From positions 1-36,708 of the forward strand of contig CAJQKW010000030.1 in assembly GCA_905478975.1 (NCBI GenBank): a stretch of 36,708 nucleotides of DNA. The letters are read 5' to 3'. The stretch comes from an uncultured Pseudomonadales bacterium (lineage in GTDB: Bacteria > Pseudomonadota > Gammaproteobacteria > Pseudomonadales > Porticoccaceae). A program made the position numbers and the translations under genes. The notes below the pieces were generated by a model. It saw nothing but the letters and a program-made list of their open reading frames with translations, did not search any database and had not been told where the DNA came from. This document shows positions 7,855 through 16,326 of the stretch, in pieces (position 1 is the first letter of the stretch; each line of letters starts with the position of its first letter).

Positions 7855-9111
7855 TTAACTGTTCGAATAAGCCCGCGCAACCTCTTCGGCAATAATCTCC
7901 ACACCCGCTTTCACCACTGCATCATCCTGAGCATAAGACACGCGAATACACTCCTGTTGATGACGCCAGTCGTCGGTAATTCCAGGGAAAAAATCATGTC
8001 CAGGCACCACGAGTACACCGCGGGTTTTAAGCCGCTGGTAGAGTTCCTTGCTGGTGATCGGCAGGTTCTTAAACCATAGCCACAGGAAGATTGCTCCCTC
8101 TGGCCGGTGAATACGATAAGGCAGATCCCCCAGAGACTCTCTAAACCACTTTACTGTCTGATGGGCGCGCTGGCGATAAAACGGCGCTATACGCTGCTGA
8201 CTAAGGGCCATTATCTCACCGCTGCTGACCAGCTCTCGAGCCACTGCGGGGCCGAGATTACCGCAGGCCAGACTGACAATAGTGTTGGCTCGAGTATAGG
8301 CTTGAATGATCTCTTCACTGGCGACAATGATGCCGGTGCGCACGCCGGGCAGGCCCAACTTGGAGAGGCTCAACACTAAAATGGTATTACTATTCCAGTG
8401 CGCTTTGGCGTCATTAAAGATAATTCCCGGGAATGGCAAGCCATAGGCACCGTCAAGAATAAAGGGAATATCTTGCTCGGCAGCAATGGCATCCAACTGC
8501 TCAACTTCACCGTCGGTAAGTACATTCCCGGTAGGATTAGTCGGCCGCGAGACACAGAGCGCAGCGCTCTGTTGGTCGATATTCAATCGCGAGAAATCCA
8601 CATGGTATTTAAACAGATTGTCGTCCAGCAGCTCGATCTCTGGTCGGGTGGCGGTAAATAGATTATCGGTCAGTCCTATATCCCGGTAGCCAATATATTC
8701 CGGCGCTAGCGGCAGGTGAATCGAGCGCTGGCTACCATCGGCCATCTCTCCGGCAAACATGTTGTAGAGCACAAAAAACGCCGACTGGCTGCCATTGGAG
8801 ACGGCAATATTGCGTTCCGACAGATCCCAGCCAAACTGCTGTTTGAGCAGACCGGCGATCTGCTCGCGAAAGTCTTTGTCTCCCTGAGGTGACTGATAGA
8901 CACCCAGCAAAGTATGCAACTGGGCAGGATCCGCCAGCACAGTTTCCAGGCGCGCCTTAAAGATTTGCTCGACTTCTGGGATGCGACCGGGATTGCCGCC
9001 CCCCATAAAGATCATCTCGGGGTTTTCATTTAGCGCCGTACCCAGGTCATCCATAAGCTCGACTATGCCGGACTGACCTGAAAACTTTTCACCAAATTTT
9101 GATAATTTCAC
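7855..9111 (-). CDS. avtA: Valine--pyruvate aminotransferase AvtA
   Basis: PLP enzyme of fold type I that transfers an amino group between valine (or related amino acids) and pyruvate/alanine. The 418-aa protein matches AvtA through its N-terminal F-G-x-K-F-x-x-x-S-G-I segment and the M-G-G-G-N-P block. The PLP lysine is K251 in S-L-S-K-L-G-L-P-G. The start is GTG, with AAGGAG 9 nt upstream and no ATG alternative. It lies 93 bp downstream of alkB on the same strand and converges with pabB. Confidence 0.9.
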   Translation of the reverse strand: MKLSKFGEKFSGQSGIVELMDDLGTALNENPEMIFMGGGNPGRIPEVEQIFKARLETVLADPAQLHTLLGVYQSPQGDKDFREQIAGLLKQQFGWDLSERNIAVSNGSQSAFFVLYNMFAGEMADGSQRSIHLPLAPEYIGYRDIGLTDNLFTATRPEIELLDDNLFKYHVDFSRLNIDQQSAALCVSRPTNPTGNVLTDGEVEQLDAIAAEQDIPFILDGAYGLPFPGIIFNDAKAHWNSNTILVLSLSKLGLPGVRTGIIVASEEIIQAYTRANTIVSLACGNLGPAVARELVSSGEIMALSQQRIAPFYRQRAHQTVKWFRESLGDLPYRIHRPEGAIFLWLWFKNLPITSKELYQRLKTRGVLVVPGHDFFPGITDDWRHQQECIRVSYAQDDAVVKAGVEIIAEEVARAYSNS

Positions 9112-9204
9112 CGAGTGTTTCTCCTTGTGGGGTTACAGATTAATGACGATTACCTGCATCTGCGCTTGGCGAATGCTCCATACAATATAGCCCTTAGGTA
9201 TGGA

Positions 9205-9813
9205 CTACTTGGCCATATAGCGAAAGGTGAAGTTCACCCGCGGCTGGTCAATTTTCTTGCTTTTCGCTATTCGATGCTGCCAGTGTGTCTGGATGCCAGG
9301 GCCCATAACCAATAGCGAGCCATGGGGCAGTGAAATATCCAGGCGTTCTTGAGTGATGTTGTGGCGCAACTGAAACACCCGTTCAGCACCCAGACTCAGA
9401 GATGCGACCAGGGGCTCAAAGCCTAATTCGGCTTCGTCATCCGCATGCCAGTCGACGCTATCCGAGCCATCGCGATAATAGTTCACCAGGGCCCGATTAA
9501 AGCGCTCACCGGATTGATCTTCAACCTGTTTGCGCAGCTCGTCGATCCAGCCGGGAAAGGCCACTGCCTGAAGTCGAATATTGGAATAGGTGTAACTGGT
9601 ATCAGGATCGCCAAACCATTGTTGTAACCGTGGAATGGGAATTGTCTTACCCGCTATCCTGATGCGATCACTGCGCCAGTCGATATGATTTATAGACTGA
9701 CGGAGTAGGCTATCTGCACTCTCTCCATTGAACCAATTAGGCCAGAAGGCGATCTGGCTGTGGCGCTCTTCAGTCAAGCGGACCGGTATCAATTGCTGAT
9801 CAAATAGATCCAT
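9205..9813 (-). CDS. alkB: AlkB-family 2-oxoglutarate/Fe(II) dioxygenase
   Basis: Predicted oxidative demethylase for alkylated bases in DNA or RNA. At 202 aa it resembles the ALKBH2/3 branch more than E. coli AlkB. Iron ligands are H123-x-D125 (W-H-A-D-D-E) and H180 (T-H-W-Q-H-R). The 2-oxoglutarate-binding arginine motif R-V-N-F-T-F-R follows near 195-201. The ATG lies 2 nt after the murB stop, so it is probably the last gene of the envelope operon. No adaptive-response regulator (ada) is nearby. Substrate is not inferable from sequence. Confidence 0.88.
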   Translation of the reverse strand: MDLFDQQLIPVRLTEERHSQIAFWPNWFNGESADSLLRQSINHIDWRSDRIRIAGKTIPIPRLQQWFGDPDTSYTYSNIRLQAVAFPGWIDELRKQVEDQSGERFNRALVNYYRDGSDSVDWHADDEAELGFEPLVASLSLGAERVFQLRHNITQERLDISLPHGSLLVMGPGIQTHWQHRIAKSKKIDQPRVNFTFRYMAK

Positions 9814-9815
9814 AT

Positions 9816-10844
9816 CTAGCCATAGACCCTTGGTTCAATCTCTAACTCAATGCTAAAGCGCTCTAGTACTGCAGCGCGTACCTCTTCCGCTAACGCCAGT
9901 AACTGGGCGCCACTGCCAGCGCCAAAATTAACCAGTACCAATGCCTGCCGTTTATGCACGCCAACGGGACCCCGCACAGCACCCTTAAAGCCGCACTGCT
10001 CGATAAGCCAGCCAGCTGGCACTTTGCACTCGCCATTGGCCTGCTGATAACAGGGCATCTGGGGATGCTGTAGGGACAGTTCGGCGGCTTGAGTCTGGGC
10101 AATAATCGGGTTCTTAAAAAAACTGCCAGCATTGGGAATAACGCTGGGATCGGGAAGTTTCTCTGATCGAATCTGACAGACCATAGCACTCACCAGCTCT
10201 GGAGTGATCGACCCGCCGCTGGCGAGATGATGATCGAAGGCCACTTGCAGTGCTGGGTACTGGATATTGAGCTGCGGCTCGAGACTGAGACTCAGGCAGA
10301 TGTCAGTAATAATATAGCGGTCGCGACCAGCATTTTTAAACAGACTGTCACGGTAGCCAAACTCACAGGCGGCTTTATCGAACACTACCTGCTCTCCCGA
10401 GAGCTTGTCGATGGCGGTCAGGGAGACAAATAGATCCGCTAACTCAACACCGTAGGCACCGATATTTTGAATCGCTGCGGCACCCATATTGCCGGGAATC
10501 AATGAGAGATTCTCCAGACCATACCAGCCCTGTTGCAGACAATGCTGTACCTGTTTATGCCAGTTTTCACCGGCGGCAAAGGTGACCTCGACAGTATCTT
10601 TTACCAGGCGATGACTTACTCCCTTGAGATCCACAAGCAGCACCAGGCCCGCTATATTCCCTGCCAGGACTATATTGCTGCCGCCGCCCAGGGGCGTTAC
10701 GGCTATATTTCGGGCGCTAGCAAACTCCAGTGTGGTCAATAAATCTGCACCATTATTGACAGCGCAGAAATACTCCGCCTCAGCTGGCAGTGCCAGACTG
10801 TTATAGGGTTGCAGTGAAATTTTTTCGAGAATACTCAGGGTCAA
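9816..10844 (-). CDS. murB: UDP-N-acetylenolpyruvoylglucosamine reductase MurB
   Basis: FAD/NADPH enzyme making UDP-MurNAc, the second committed step of peptidoglycan synthesis in the cytosol. The 342-aa E. coli-type (type I) MurB shows the FAD-binding G-G-G-S-N, the Y-R-D-S arginine, the catalytic serine in N-A-G-S-F-F-K-N-P and the C-terminal glutamate in E-I-E-P-R-V. The start is TTG and overlaps the TGA of the upstream phosphatase gene (TTGA), indicating translational coupling. In Pseudomonas murB also follows kdsB and ptpA. Confidence 0.93.
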   Translation of the reverse strand: MTLSILEKISLQPYNSLALPAEAEYFCAVNNGADLLTTLEFASARNIAVTPLGGGSNIVLAGNIAGLVLLVDLKGVSHRLVKDTVEVTFAAGENWHKQVQHCLQQGWYGLENLSLIPGNMGAAAIQNIGAYGVELADLFVSLTAIDKLSGEQVVFDKAACEFGYRDSLFKNAGRDRYIITDICLSLSLEPQLNIQYPALQVAFDHHLASGGSITPELVSAMVCQIRSEKLPDPSVIPNAGSFFKNPIIAQTQAAELSLQHPQMPCYQQANGECKVPAGWLIEQCGFKGAVRGPVGVHKRQALVLVNFGAGSGAQLLALAEEVRAAVLERFSIELEIEPRVYG

Positions 10845-11344
10845 GAAGACAGTGCCTCGGAGTGACTGAGTTCAATATGCTGGAGCAAACCTATAGAGGC
10901 CTCTTCAACCAGGCCGAAGACCAGCTCGAAGCCACCTTCACCACCATAGTAAGGATCTGGCACTTCGTGCAGTGAATTCTCAGAAAAATCCAAAAACAAA
11001 CCCAGATGACCGCTGTAGCCCTGGGGCTGCATCTCCTGTAGCTCCCTGAGGTTGGCCCTGTCCATCGCAATAATATAGTCAAATTGCTCGAAGTCGGCAG
11101 GGGTAACTAGTCGCGCCCGCAGTTGACTTAGATCGTAGCCTTTGGAGGCGGCTACATAAGTGGTACGCTTATCCGGGGCATGGTCGAGATGCCAATCTCC
11201 GGTACCGGCTGAATCAACAGCGATTAATCGGCCGTAACCGCTCTCTTCCAGCAATTTGGCAAATACGCCATGGGCTGTGGGCGAGCGACAGATATTGCCG
11301 AGGCAGACAAATAACACCGATAGTTTAGCTTCTGCAATAGTCAT
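10841..11344 (-). CDS. Low-molecular-weight protein-tyrosine phosphatase
   Basis: The P-loop C14-L-G-N-I-C-R20-S is the C-x5-R-S active site of LMW-PTP. The general acid region V-P-D-P-Y-Y-G lies near residue 125. Length (167 aa) is normal. In bacteria these enzymes often dephosphorylate tyrosine kinases controlling polysaccharide export, but no kinase is encoded here. The position between kdsB and murB matches Pseudomonas ptpA. The 103-bp gap upstream is AT-rich and may hold a promoter for ptp-murB-alkB. Confidence 0.92.
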   Translation of the reverse strand: MTIAEAKLSVLFVCLGNICRSPTAHGVFAKLLEESGYGRLIAVDSAGTGDWHLDHAPDKRTTYVAASKGYDLSQLRARLVTPADFEQFDYIIAMDRANLRELQEMQPQGYSGHLGLFLDFSENSLHEVPDPYYGGEGGFELVFGLVEEASIGLLQHIELSHSEALSS

Positions 11345-11447
11345 GAAAATCTCTGTATTTTTATGATGCCGCTTTAAACTAGTGCTCTAATATAAAGCTA
11401 ATTTATTATTTAAGTATCTTCCGTAACTAACTGTTAATATTCGTTTT

Positions 11448-12215
11448 TCATATGGTTTCAAGCGACCTAATTACAGCCTGTAAATCCACTTCCGTATCAA
11501 TTCCACCCGGCACTGGCTGTAGTGCGGGAGCCGCGTGAATGGCGACACCCTGCCACATAAAACGTAACTGTTCGAGCTTCTCGGTGGCCTCAATCGGCGC
11601 CACAGGCCAGGTAACAAAGTCATTTAGTTCCTTAACCCTGTAAGCATAGATACCAATATGACGAATAAATGCATAGTCTTTGGGCAATAACGCTTCGGCG
11701 TTAGCCCCGTCGATCAAATCCCGTGGCCAGGGAATCGGGGCACGACTAAAATACAGGGCCATGGATTGCTGGTTGGTCACTAGCTTAACCACATTGGGGT
11801 TGCGCAAGTCGGCATAGGTTTCGATTGGCTCTGCCAGTGTCGCCACGCCAGCCTCGGGATTGGCGGCGAGATTGCTCGCCACCTGATTGATCACGGCTGG
11901 AGGTATCAGGGGTTCATCCCCCTGTACATTGACCACGATGGCATCGTCGGCCAGACCCAATAGCGCTGCAACCTCTTGCAATCGATCGGTGCCCGAGGGA
12001 TGGTCGGCTCGGGTCATACAGACTTCTGCACCAAACTCTAGAGCTGCTGCTTCAATGCGCGGGTCGTCAGTGGCAATCACTACCCGCTCAGCGGCACTTT
12101 TGCCCGCCTGTTCCCAGACTCGCTGAATCATTGGCTTGCCGACAATATCACGCAGCGGCTTGCCTGGCAGGCGCGTGGAGCCAAATCGCGCCGGAATAAT
12201 CACTGTAAATTGCAT
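11448..12215 (-). CDS. kdsB: 3-deoxy-manno-octulosonate cytidylyltransferase
   Basis: Activates Kdo with CTP to CMP-Kdo, the donor for Kdo addition to lipid A. The 255-aa protein begins with the nucleotide-binding [14 protein letters not shown] motif (9-22). It also shows N-V-Q-G-D-E-P-L-I and the C-terminal G-I-D-T-E-V-D-L block. The ATG has AGAGG 4 nt upstream. It sits 42 bp downstream of lpxK. A Trm112-like small gene that I recall between lpxK and kdsB in Pseudomonas is absent, as 42 bp is too short to hold it. Confidence 0.95.
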   Translation of the reverse strand: MQFTVIIPARFGSTRLPGKPLRDIVGKPMIQRVWEQAGKSAAERVVIATDDPRIEAAALEFGAEVCMTRADHPSGTDRLQEVAALLGLADDAIVVNVQGDEPLIPPAVINQVASNLAANPEAGVATLAEPIETYADLRNPNVVKLVTNQQSMALYFSRAPIPWPRDLIDGANAEALLPKDYAFIRHIGIYAYRVKELNDFVTWPVAPIEATEKLEQLRFMWQGVAIHAAPALQPVPGGIDTEVDLQAVIRSLETI

Positions 12216-12257
12216 AGAACCTCTATTCTAATTGGCTTGCTACCCTTATTCTTCTTA

Positions 12258-13337
12258 TTAATCGGCTGTCTTTACGCTCTGTAACTGAGCTGCCAGCCGA
12301 TCTATAAAGTGGTTATCAATTTCCGCTTCAATCTCAAGTACCCAGATATTATCGGCAATGGCGCTGTTGTCATCGGCGACCAATTTAACCCCATCTTTAG
12401 CGGTAATAATCACTGGCAAATTATCCTCGAAAGCCAGGTCAGCTGTGGTCAAAGCCTGATGGTCATCATGGCCGTGAAGCTCTACGTCTAAGCCCAGCTG
12501 TTCAAGGGTATTGGCAAAGCGTTGCGGGTTGCCAATGGCGGCTACTGCATGCACGCGCTTGACTGACTGATCTGTTAACAAATGCTCTTTTAACAACAGC
12601 TCTGTCAAAAAGTGCTCTTGCACCCACTGCTCAATCGGCTGGCTCTCACCAGAACCGAGATGGGTCATTCTGCGCGGCGCTATATGCATCTGTTGACTTG
12701 AGATATCCCCGAGATCAGGAGCCATGCTTGGGCTGCCATTCATCACCACAAAATCCGCCTGAGCTAATCGCTCTGGCCCTTCACGAAGAGGTCCAGCAGG
12801 CAGACAGCGGCCATTGCCGAAACCGCGCTGGCCATCAATAACCACTATTTCTATATCTCGATGTAACCGATAATGCTGTAATCCATCGTCGCTCAACACC
12901 ACATCACAGTCATGGTGACTCAGCAGGTAAGAGACTGCAGCGCGGCGATCAGCGCCGACCACCATCGGGCATTGAGCCAGCTGAGCGATCAAAAGGGGTT
13001 CATCGCCGCTTTCAGCTACGGCAGTCTGAGCAGTAACCATTAGCGGGTAGCTAACAGCCTTGCCGCCATAACCGCGGCTGACTACCCCTGGCTTAAAACC
13101 GCGCTGCTTGAGCGCCTTTACTAGAGCAACAATTAATGGCGTCTTGCCACTGCCACCCACAGAAATATTACCCACAATAACCACCGGGGCAGTAAAACTC
13201 TGACCCTGATAACGGGACTGTAAATAACCACGGCGCAAGCCTGAAACGACGCGGAATAACCAAGACAGGGGCAGCAGCAGTTTCAACCACAGACTATCCC
13301 GCTGCCAGGCATGGGTTATGCGCTGCTCGAGAGACAA
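12258..13337 (-). CDS. lpxK: Tetraacyldisaccharide 4'-kinase LpxK
   Basis: Membrane-associated kinase phosphorylating the 4' position of the lipid A precursor. The N-terminal amphipathic helix region is followed by the Walker A-like G-N-I-S-V-G-G-S-G-K-T (about 56-66) and D-D-G-L-Q-H. The 359-aa protein is about 30 residues longer than E. coli LpxK; part of the excess is an imperfect duplication (E-H-F-L-T-E-L and E-H-L-L-T-D-Q) encoded by a 30-bp-period repeat at 12572-12619. The start is TTG, 2 nt after the msbA stop, with GAGGT about 9 nt upstream inside msbA. Confidence 0.92.
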   Translation of the reverse strand: MSLEQRITHAWQRDSLWLKLLLPLSWLFRVVSGLRRGYLQSRYQGQSFTAPVVIVGNISVGGSGKTPLIVALVKALKQRGFKPGVVSRGYGGKAVSYPLMVTAQTAVAESGDEPLLIAQLAQCPMVVGADRRAAVSYLLSHHDCDVVLSDDGLQHYRLHRDIEIVVIDGQRGFGNGRCLPAGPLREGPERLAQADFVVMNGSPSMAPDLGDISSQQMHIAPRRMTHLGSGESQPIEQWVQEHFLTELLLKEHLLTDQSVKRVHAVAAIGNPQRFANTLEQLGLDVELHGHDDHQALTTADLAFEDNLPVIITAKDGVKLVADDNSAIADNIWVLEIEAEIDNHFIDRLAAQLQSVKTAD

Positions 13338-13339
13338 GC

Positions 13340-15196
13340 CTAGGTGACCTCTGGCTCATTAAACTGTTGACGGTAGAGCTGGGAATAGCGGCCCTCTAGG
13401 GCCAACAGCTCAGTGTGACTACCCTGCTCAATAATACGACCGCTCTCCATCACCAAAATACGGTCGGCTTTTTCAATAGTGCTGAGACGGTGGGCGATAA
13501 CAAAGGTGGTGCGCGACTTCATCAACTCTTCCAATGCTGCCTGAATATAGCGCTCTGAATCTGTATCCAAGGCCGAGGTGGCCTCGTCGAGAATCAATAC
13601 CGGCGCATCTTTGAGCAGTGCTCGGGCAATCGCCAGACGTTGCCGTTGGCCCCCAGACAGCATCACGCCGTCATCGCCGATCATGGTGTCGTAGCCATCT
13701 GACATTTTCTCAATAAACTTATCCGCGTAAGCTATCTCAGCCGCCGCCTTCACCTGTTCGAGAGAGCGATCCGACAGCTCACCATAGGCAATATTGTTGC
13801 GCACTCTGTCATTAAAAAGAGTGACGTTCTGGCTTACTTGGGCAATATGCTGGCGTAAATTAGGCAGCTTAAAGTCATTAACATCTACGCCATCGAGAAG
13901 AATATGGCCCTCGCCGTGGTTATAAAAACGGGTAATCAAGCTCGCCAATGTGGTCTTGCCACTTCCGGAGGAACCCACCAGGGCAACGGTCTCCCCGGGT
14001 TTAACGGTAAAGTTAATATCCTCAAGAATCAGCGGGCCACTCTCGTTGTAGCGGAAATTAATATCCTTAAACTCAACCCCGCCAGTGACCGACTCCAGCT
14101 CAACGGTGCCGTCATCCCGCTCTGGGGTGGCGTCGAGAATCTCAAAAATGGATTCAGCGGCGGCAATACCTTTCTGGATATCGCTGTTCACTTCAGTGAT
14201 TTGGCGAATGGGCTTGATCAACATACCTGAGGCCACCAGGAAGGTAATAAAACTGCCGGTGCTCATAGTCTCCAAAATCGCCGGGCTGAGCATAAAGCTA
14301 GTGATCCCAGCAAAGGCCAGAGACACCAACAACATCACCAAAGGATTACTGATGCCCTCGGTCAAGGCCATCTTCATATTTTGTCGGCGGTTGCTCTGGC
14401 TGGCGGAGAAAATGCGCTGGCGCTCATTCTCCATGCCGCCAAACATGCGCACCTCTTGGTAGCCATTGACCACCTCTTGGGTGACATGGGTAACATCTCC
14501 CATGGCCCCCTGAATTCTTGTGCTGATCATTCTAAAACGTTTGCTCACCAGTGTGACCACCAGGGCCACAAAGGGCATTACCGCGAGAAAGAACAATGTT
14601 AGCTTCCAGTTCACATAGAACAGATAGCTCATCAGACCCAAGACCAAACTACCCTGCTGGAGCAGTGTTTTAAGCGCCTTGGTGCTGGCTTGAGTGACTT
14701 GCTGGACATTGAATGTGACCACTGAAACCAGATGGCCAGACATAGAGCGGTCGAAAAACTCGAAGGGTAAAAGCAGGTACTTTTCAAAGATGTCGATGCG
14801 CAGTGCATGAACCAGATAGTTGGACACATAGGCTAAGCCATAACTGCCAATCAGGTAACCGATGCCGCGGAGCACACTAATAATGACCAGAAAAATGGGT
14901 ATCACCAACCAGGGCTTTTCCTGCATCAGATCACCCAGCAGCGCCTCGGCAAACATGGCGGTCATGCCGGTCTGTGGCATTTTGACTGCCTGAGCCTCAG
15001 CATTGGTCGCCCCAGCATTGGTAAGTGTACCGACGGTATCAGTGATAAAGCCGAGCAGGTCGACAAAGGCCACCTCGGCAAAAGAGTGCAGCACCAAGCC
15101 AAATATACTGACCATAAAGGCCAGCCAGTAACGGCGAACATATTTTAACAGGCGCAGATAAGTGGAGGCACCGGTCGGGACAATCGTGTCGCTCAT
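13340..15196 (-). CDS. msbA: Lipid A export ATP-binding/permease protein MsbA
   Basis: Homodimeric ABC flippase moving lipid A-core across the inner membrane. The six-helix transmembrane domain is in the first half. The nucleotide-binding domain has Walker A G-S-S-G-S-G-K-T-T near 407, Q-loop Q-V-S-Q, signature L-S-G-G-Q-R-Q-R near 512, and Walker B V-L-I-L-D-E-A-T-S-A-L-D. I place the start at the ATG 15194-15196 (M-S-D-T, 618 aa), 4 nt after the exbD stop with AAGAG upstream; an ATG at 15229 would add 11 residues and overlap exbD by 29 nt. A Thr/Ala-rich periplasmic loop around 65-85 makes it longer than E. coli MsbA (582 aa). Confidence 0.93.
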   Translation of the reverse strand: MSDTIVPTGASTYLRLLKYVRRYWLAFMVSIFGLVLHSFAEVAFVDLLGFITDTVGTLTNAGATNAEAQAVKMPQTGMTAMFAEALLGDLMQEKPWLVIPIFLVIISVLRGIGYLIGSYGLAYVSNYLVHALRIDIFEKYLLLPFEFFDRSMSGHLVSVVTFNVQQVTQASTKALKTLLQQGSLVLGLMSYLFYVNWKLTLFFLAVMPFVALVVTLVSKRFRMISTRIQGAMGDVTHVTQEVVNGYQEVRMFGGMENERQRIFSASQSNRRQNMKMALTEGISNPLVMLLVSLAFAGITSFMLSPAILETMSTGSFITFLVASGMLIKPIRQITEVNSDIQKGIAAAESIFEILDATPERDDGTVELESVTGGVEFKDINFRYNESGPLILEDINFTVKPGETVALVGSSGSGKTTLASLITRFYNHGEGHILLDGVDVNDFKLPNLRQHIAQVSQNVTLFNDRVRNNIAYGELSDRSLEQVKAAAEIAYADKFIEKMSDGYDTMIGDDGVMLSGGQRQRLAIARALLKDAPVLILDEATSALDTDSERYIQAALEELMKSRTTFVIAHRLSTIEKADRILVMESGRIIEQGSHTELLALEGRYSQLYRQQFNEPEVT

Positions 15197-15200
15197 ATTG

Positions 15201-15620
15201 TTATGGCTCTTGTGGCTGTTGCGTTGCAATATTTAATGTTTCAAATCCTAACCTGCCGGCAGCGTCCATGGCGGTAATCACCGCCTGGTGTGTCGACTCA
15301 GCATCGGCTGTAATCACCAATGGCATCGCGCTATCACCCGCCGAAGCATCCTTTAAGGCAGCCATAATGGTCTTGATATCGCGATTTATCAAACTTTTGC
15401 CGTTGACTGCATAACTGCCGTCTTTGGAGATCATCAATTCCACAGTTGTCTGCTCACTGGCCATGGCATCGGCCTCGGCTTCCGGCAAGCTGATCAACAT
15501 GCGCGTCTCGCGGGTAAAGGTGGTGGTCACCATAAAGAAAATCAGCAGCAAAAACACCACATCGATCAGTGGTGTCAGATTGATACTGTTATCGCGCTGA
15601 GCGCGGCGGCGGAATTTCAC
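15201..15620 (-). CDS. exbD: Biopolymer transport protein ExbD/TolR family
   Basis: A 139-aa protein with one N-terminal transmembrane helix (about 16-36) preceded by the conserved N-L-T-P-L-I-D-V-V-F-L-L segment. The Asp there is the proton-channel residue of this family. The rest is periplasmic. The start is GTG with TAGGTAGG just upstream. It pairs with the adjacent exbB 10 nt upstream. Its partner is probably a motor serving the envelope, but no tonB or tolA lies nearby; the same exbBD pair lies between comEC and lpxK in Pseudomonas. Confidence 0.9.
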   Translation of the reverse strand: MKFRRRAQRDNSINLTPLIDVVFLLLIFFMVTTTFTRETRMLISLPEAEADAMASEQTTVELMISKDGSYAVNGKSLINRDIKTIMAALKDASAGDSAMPLVITADAESTHQAVITAMDAAGRLGFETLNIATQQPQEP

Positions 15621-15630
15621 GGTGACCTAC

Positions 15631-16293
15631 CTAGGACTGCCGAAACAGGTCGCTGTGCATGGCATCCACCAGCTTGGTGGCCTGGCCCTCTAACTGCACA
15701 ACCAGAGATTCCACATGACGTTCAAAATAGCGGTGTGACATCATTGCCGGAATGGCGATAGTCAGCCCTGCGGCGGTAGTGATCAGCGCCTGAGAGATAC
15801 CCCCGGCCAGATCCGCGGCATTGCCGGTGCCGAACAGCATAATATCGGCAAATACCTGAATCATTCCCAATACCGTGCCCAGCAGTCCGATCAGCGGTGC
15901 CATATTGGCAATCGTACTCAATAGCGTCAGAAAGCGCTCAAGCTCGTGAACCACCTGAGCAGCAGCCTCTTCGATACTGTCTTTCATGATTTCCCGACCA
16001 TGGCCAGAGTTGCTGATACCAGCGGCGAGAATATAGCCCAGGGGTGATGCATCCCGCAGGTCTTTTAGCCTCTCACCGACCAATTCGCGATCCCGCAGCT
16101 GTTGCCATACTCGGGTTAACAGGCCGCTGGGAACAATGCGATCCGCTTGCAGTGTAATCAAGCGTTCGATTGAAATTGCCACAACGATAATCGAACAGAT
16201 AAGTAGTGGCCACATAAGCCAGCCGCCGGTAAGAAAAATTTGATACACAGGGTCTTCCGTTGAGTCGATTAAAGTTGTTGGTGACCTTACCAT
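15631..16293 (-). CDS. exbB: MotA/TolQ/ExbB proton channel family protein
   Basis: A 220-aa inner-membrane protein with three transmembrane regions: G-G-W-L-M-W-P-L-L-I-C-S-I (about 23-42), and two more around residues 105-130 and 155-180, including the family's G-L-L-G-T-V-L-G-M and A-L-I-T-T-A-A-G-L-T-I-A-I-P. It forms the channel with ExbD. The ATG start at 16293 is given, but a GTG at 16246-16248 (codon 16) has GGAAGA 4 nt upstream and would fit the usual short N-terminus (205 aa). Confidence 0.9.
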   Translation of the reverse strand: MVRSPTTLIDSTEDPVYQIFLTGGWLMWPLLICSIIVVAISIERLITLQADRIVPSGLLTRVWQQLRDRELVGERLKDLRDASPLGYILAAGISNSGHGREIMKDSIEEAAAQVVHELERFLTLLSTIANMAPLIGLLGTVLGMIQVFADIMLFGTGNAADLAGGISQALITTAAGLTIAIPAMMSHRYFERHVESLVVQLEGQATKLVDAMHSDLFRQS

Positions 16294-16326
16294 AAAAGGG
16301 CTTCAGGCAAAATCTACAATCCCAGA

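Noticed and set aside
9112-9204. CCATAC/GTATGG inverted repeat between avtA and alkB as a terminator
   Set aside because: The arms are short, far apart and not followed by a T-run.
11345-11447. Hidden small gene in the AT-rich kdsB-ptp gap
   Set aside because: No open frame with a ribosome-binding site; more likely a promoter region, but no box is convincing enough to list.
13340-15229. msbA start at ATG 15229
   Set aside because: It would overlap exbD by 29 nt; the ATG at 15196 lies just after the exbD stop with a ribosome-binding site.
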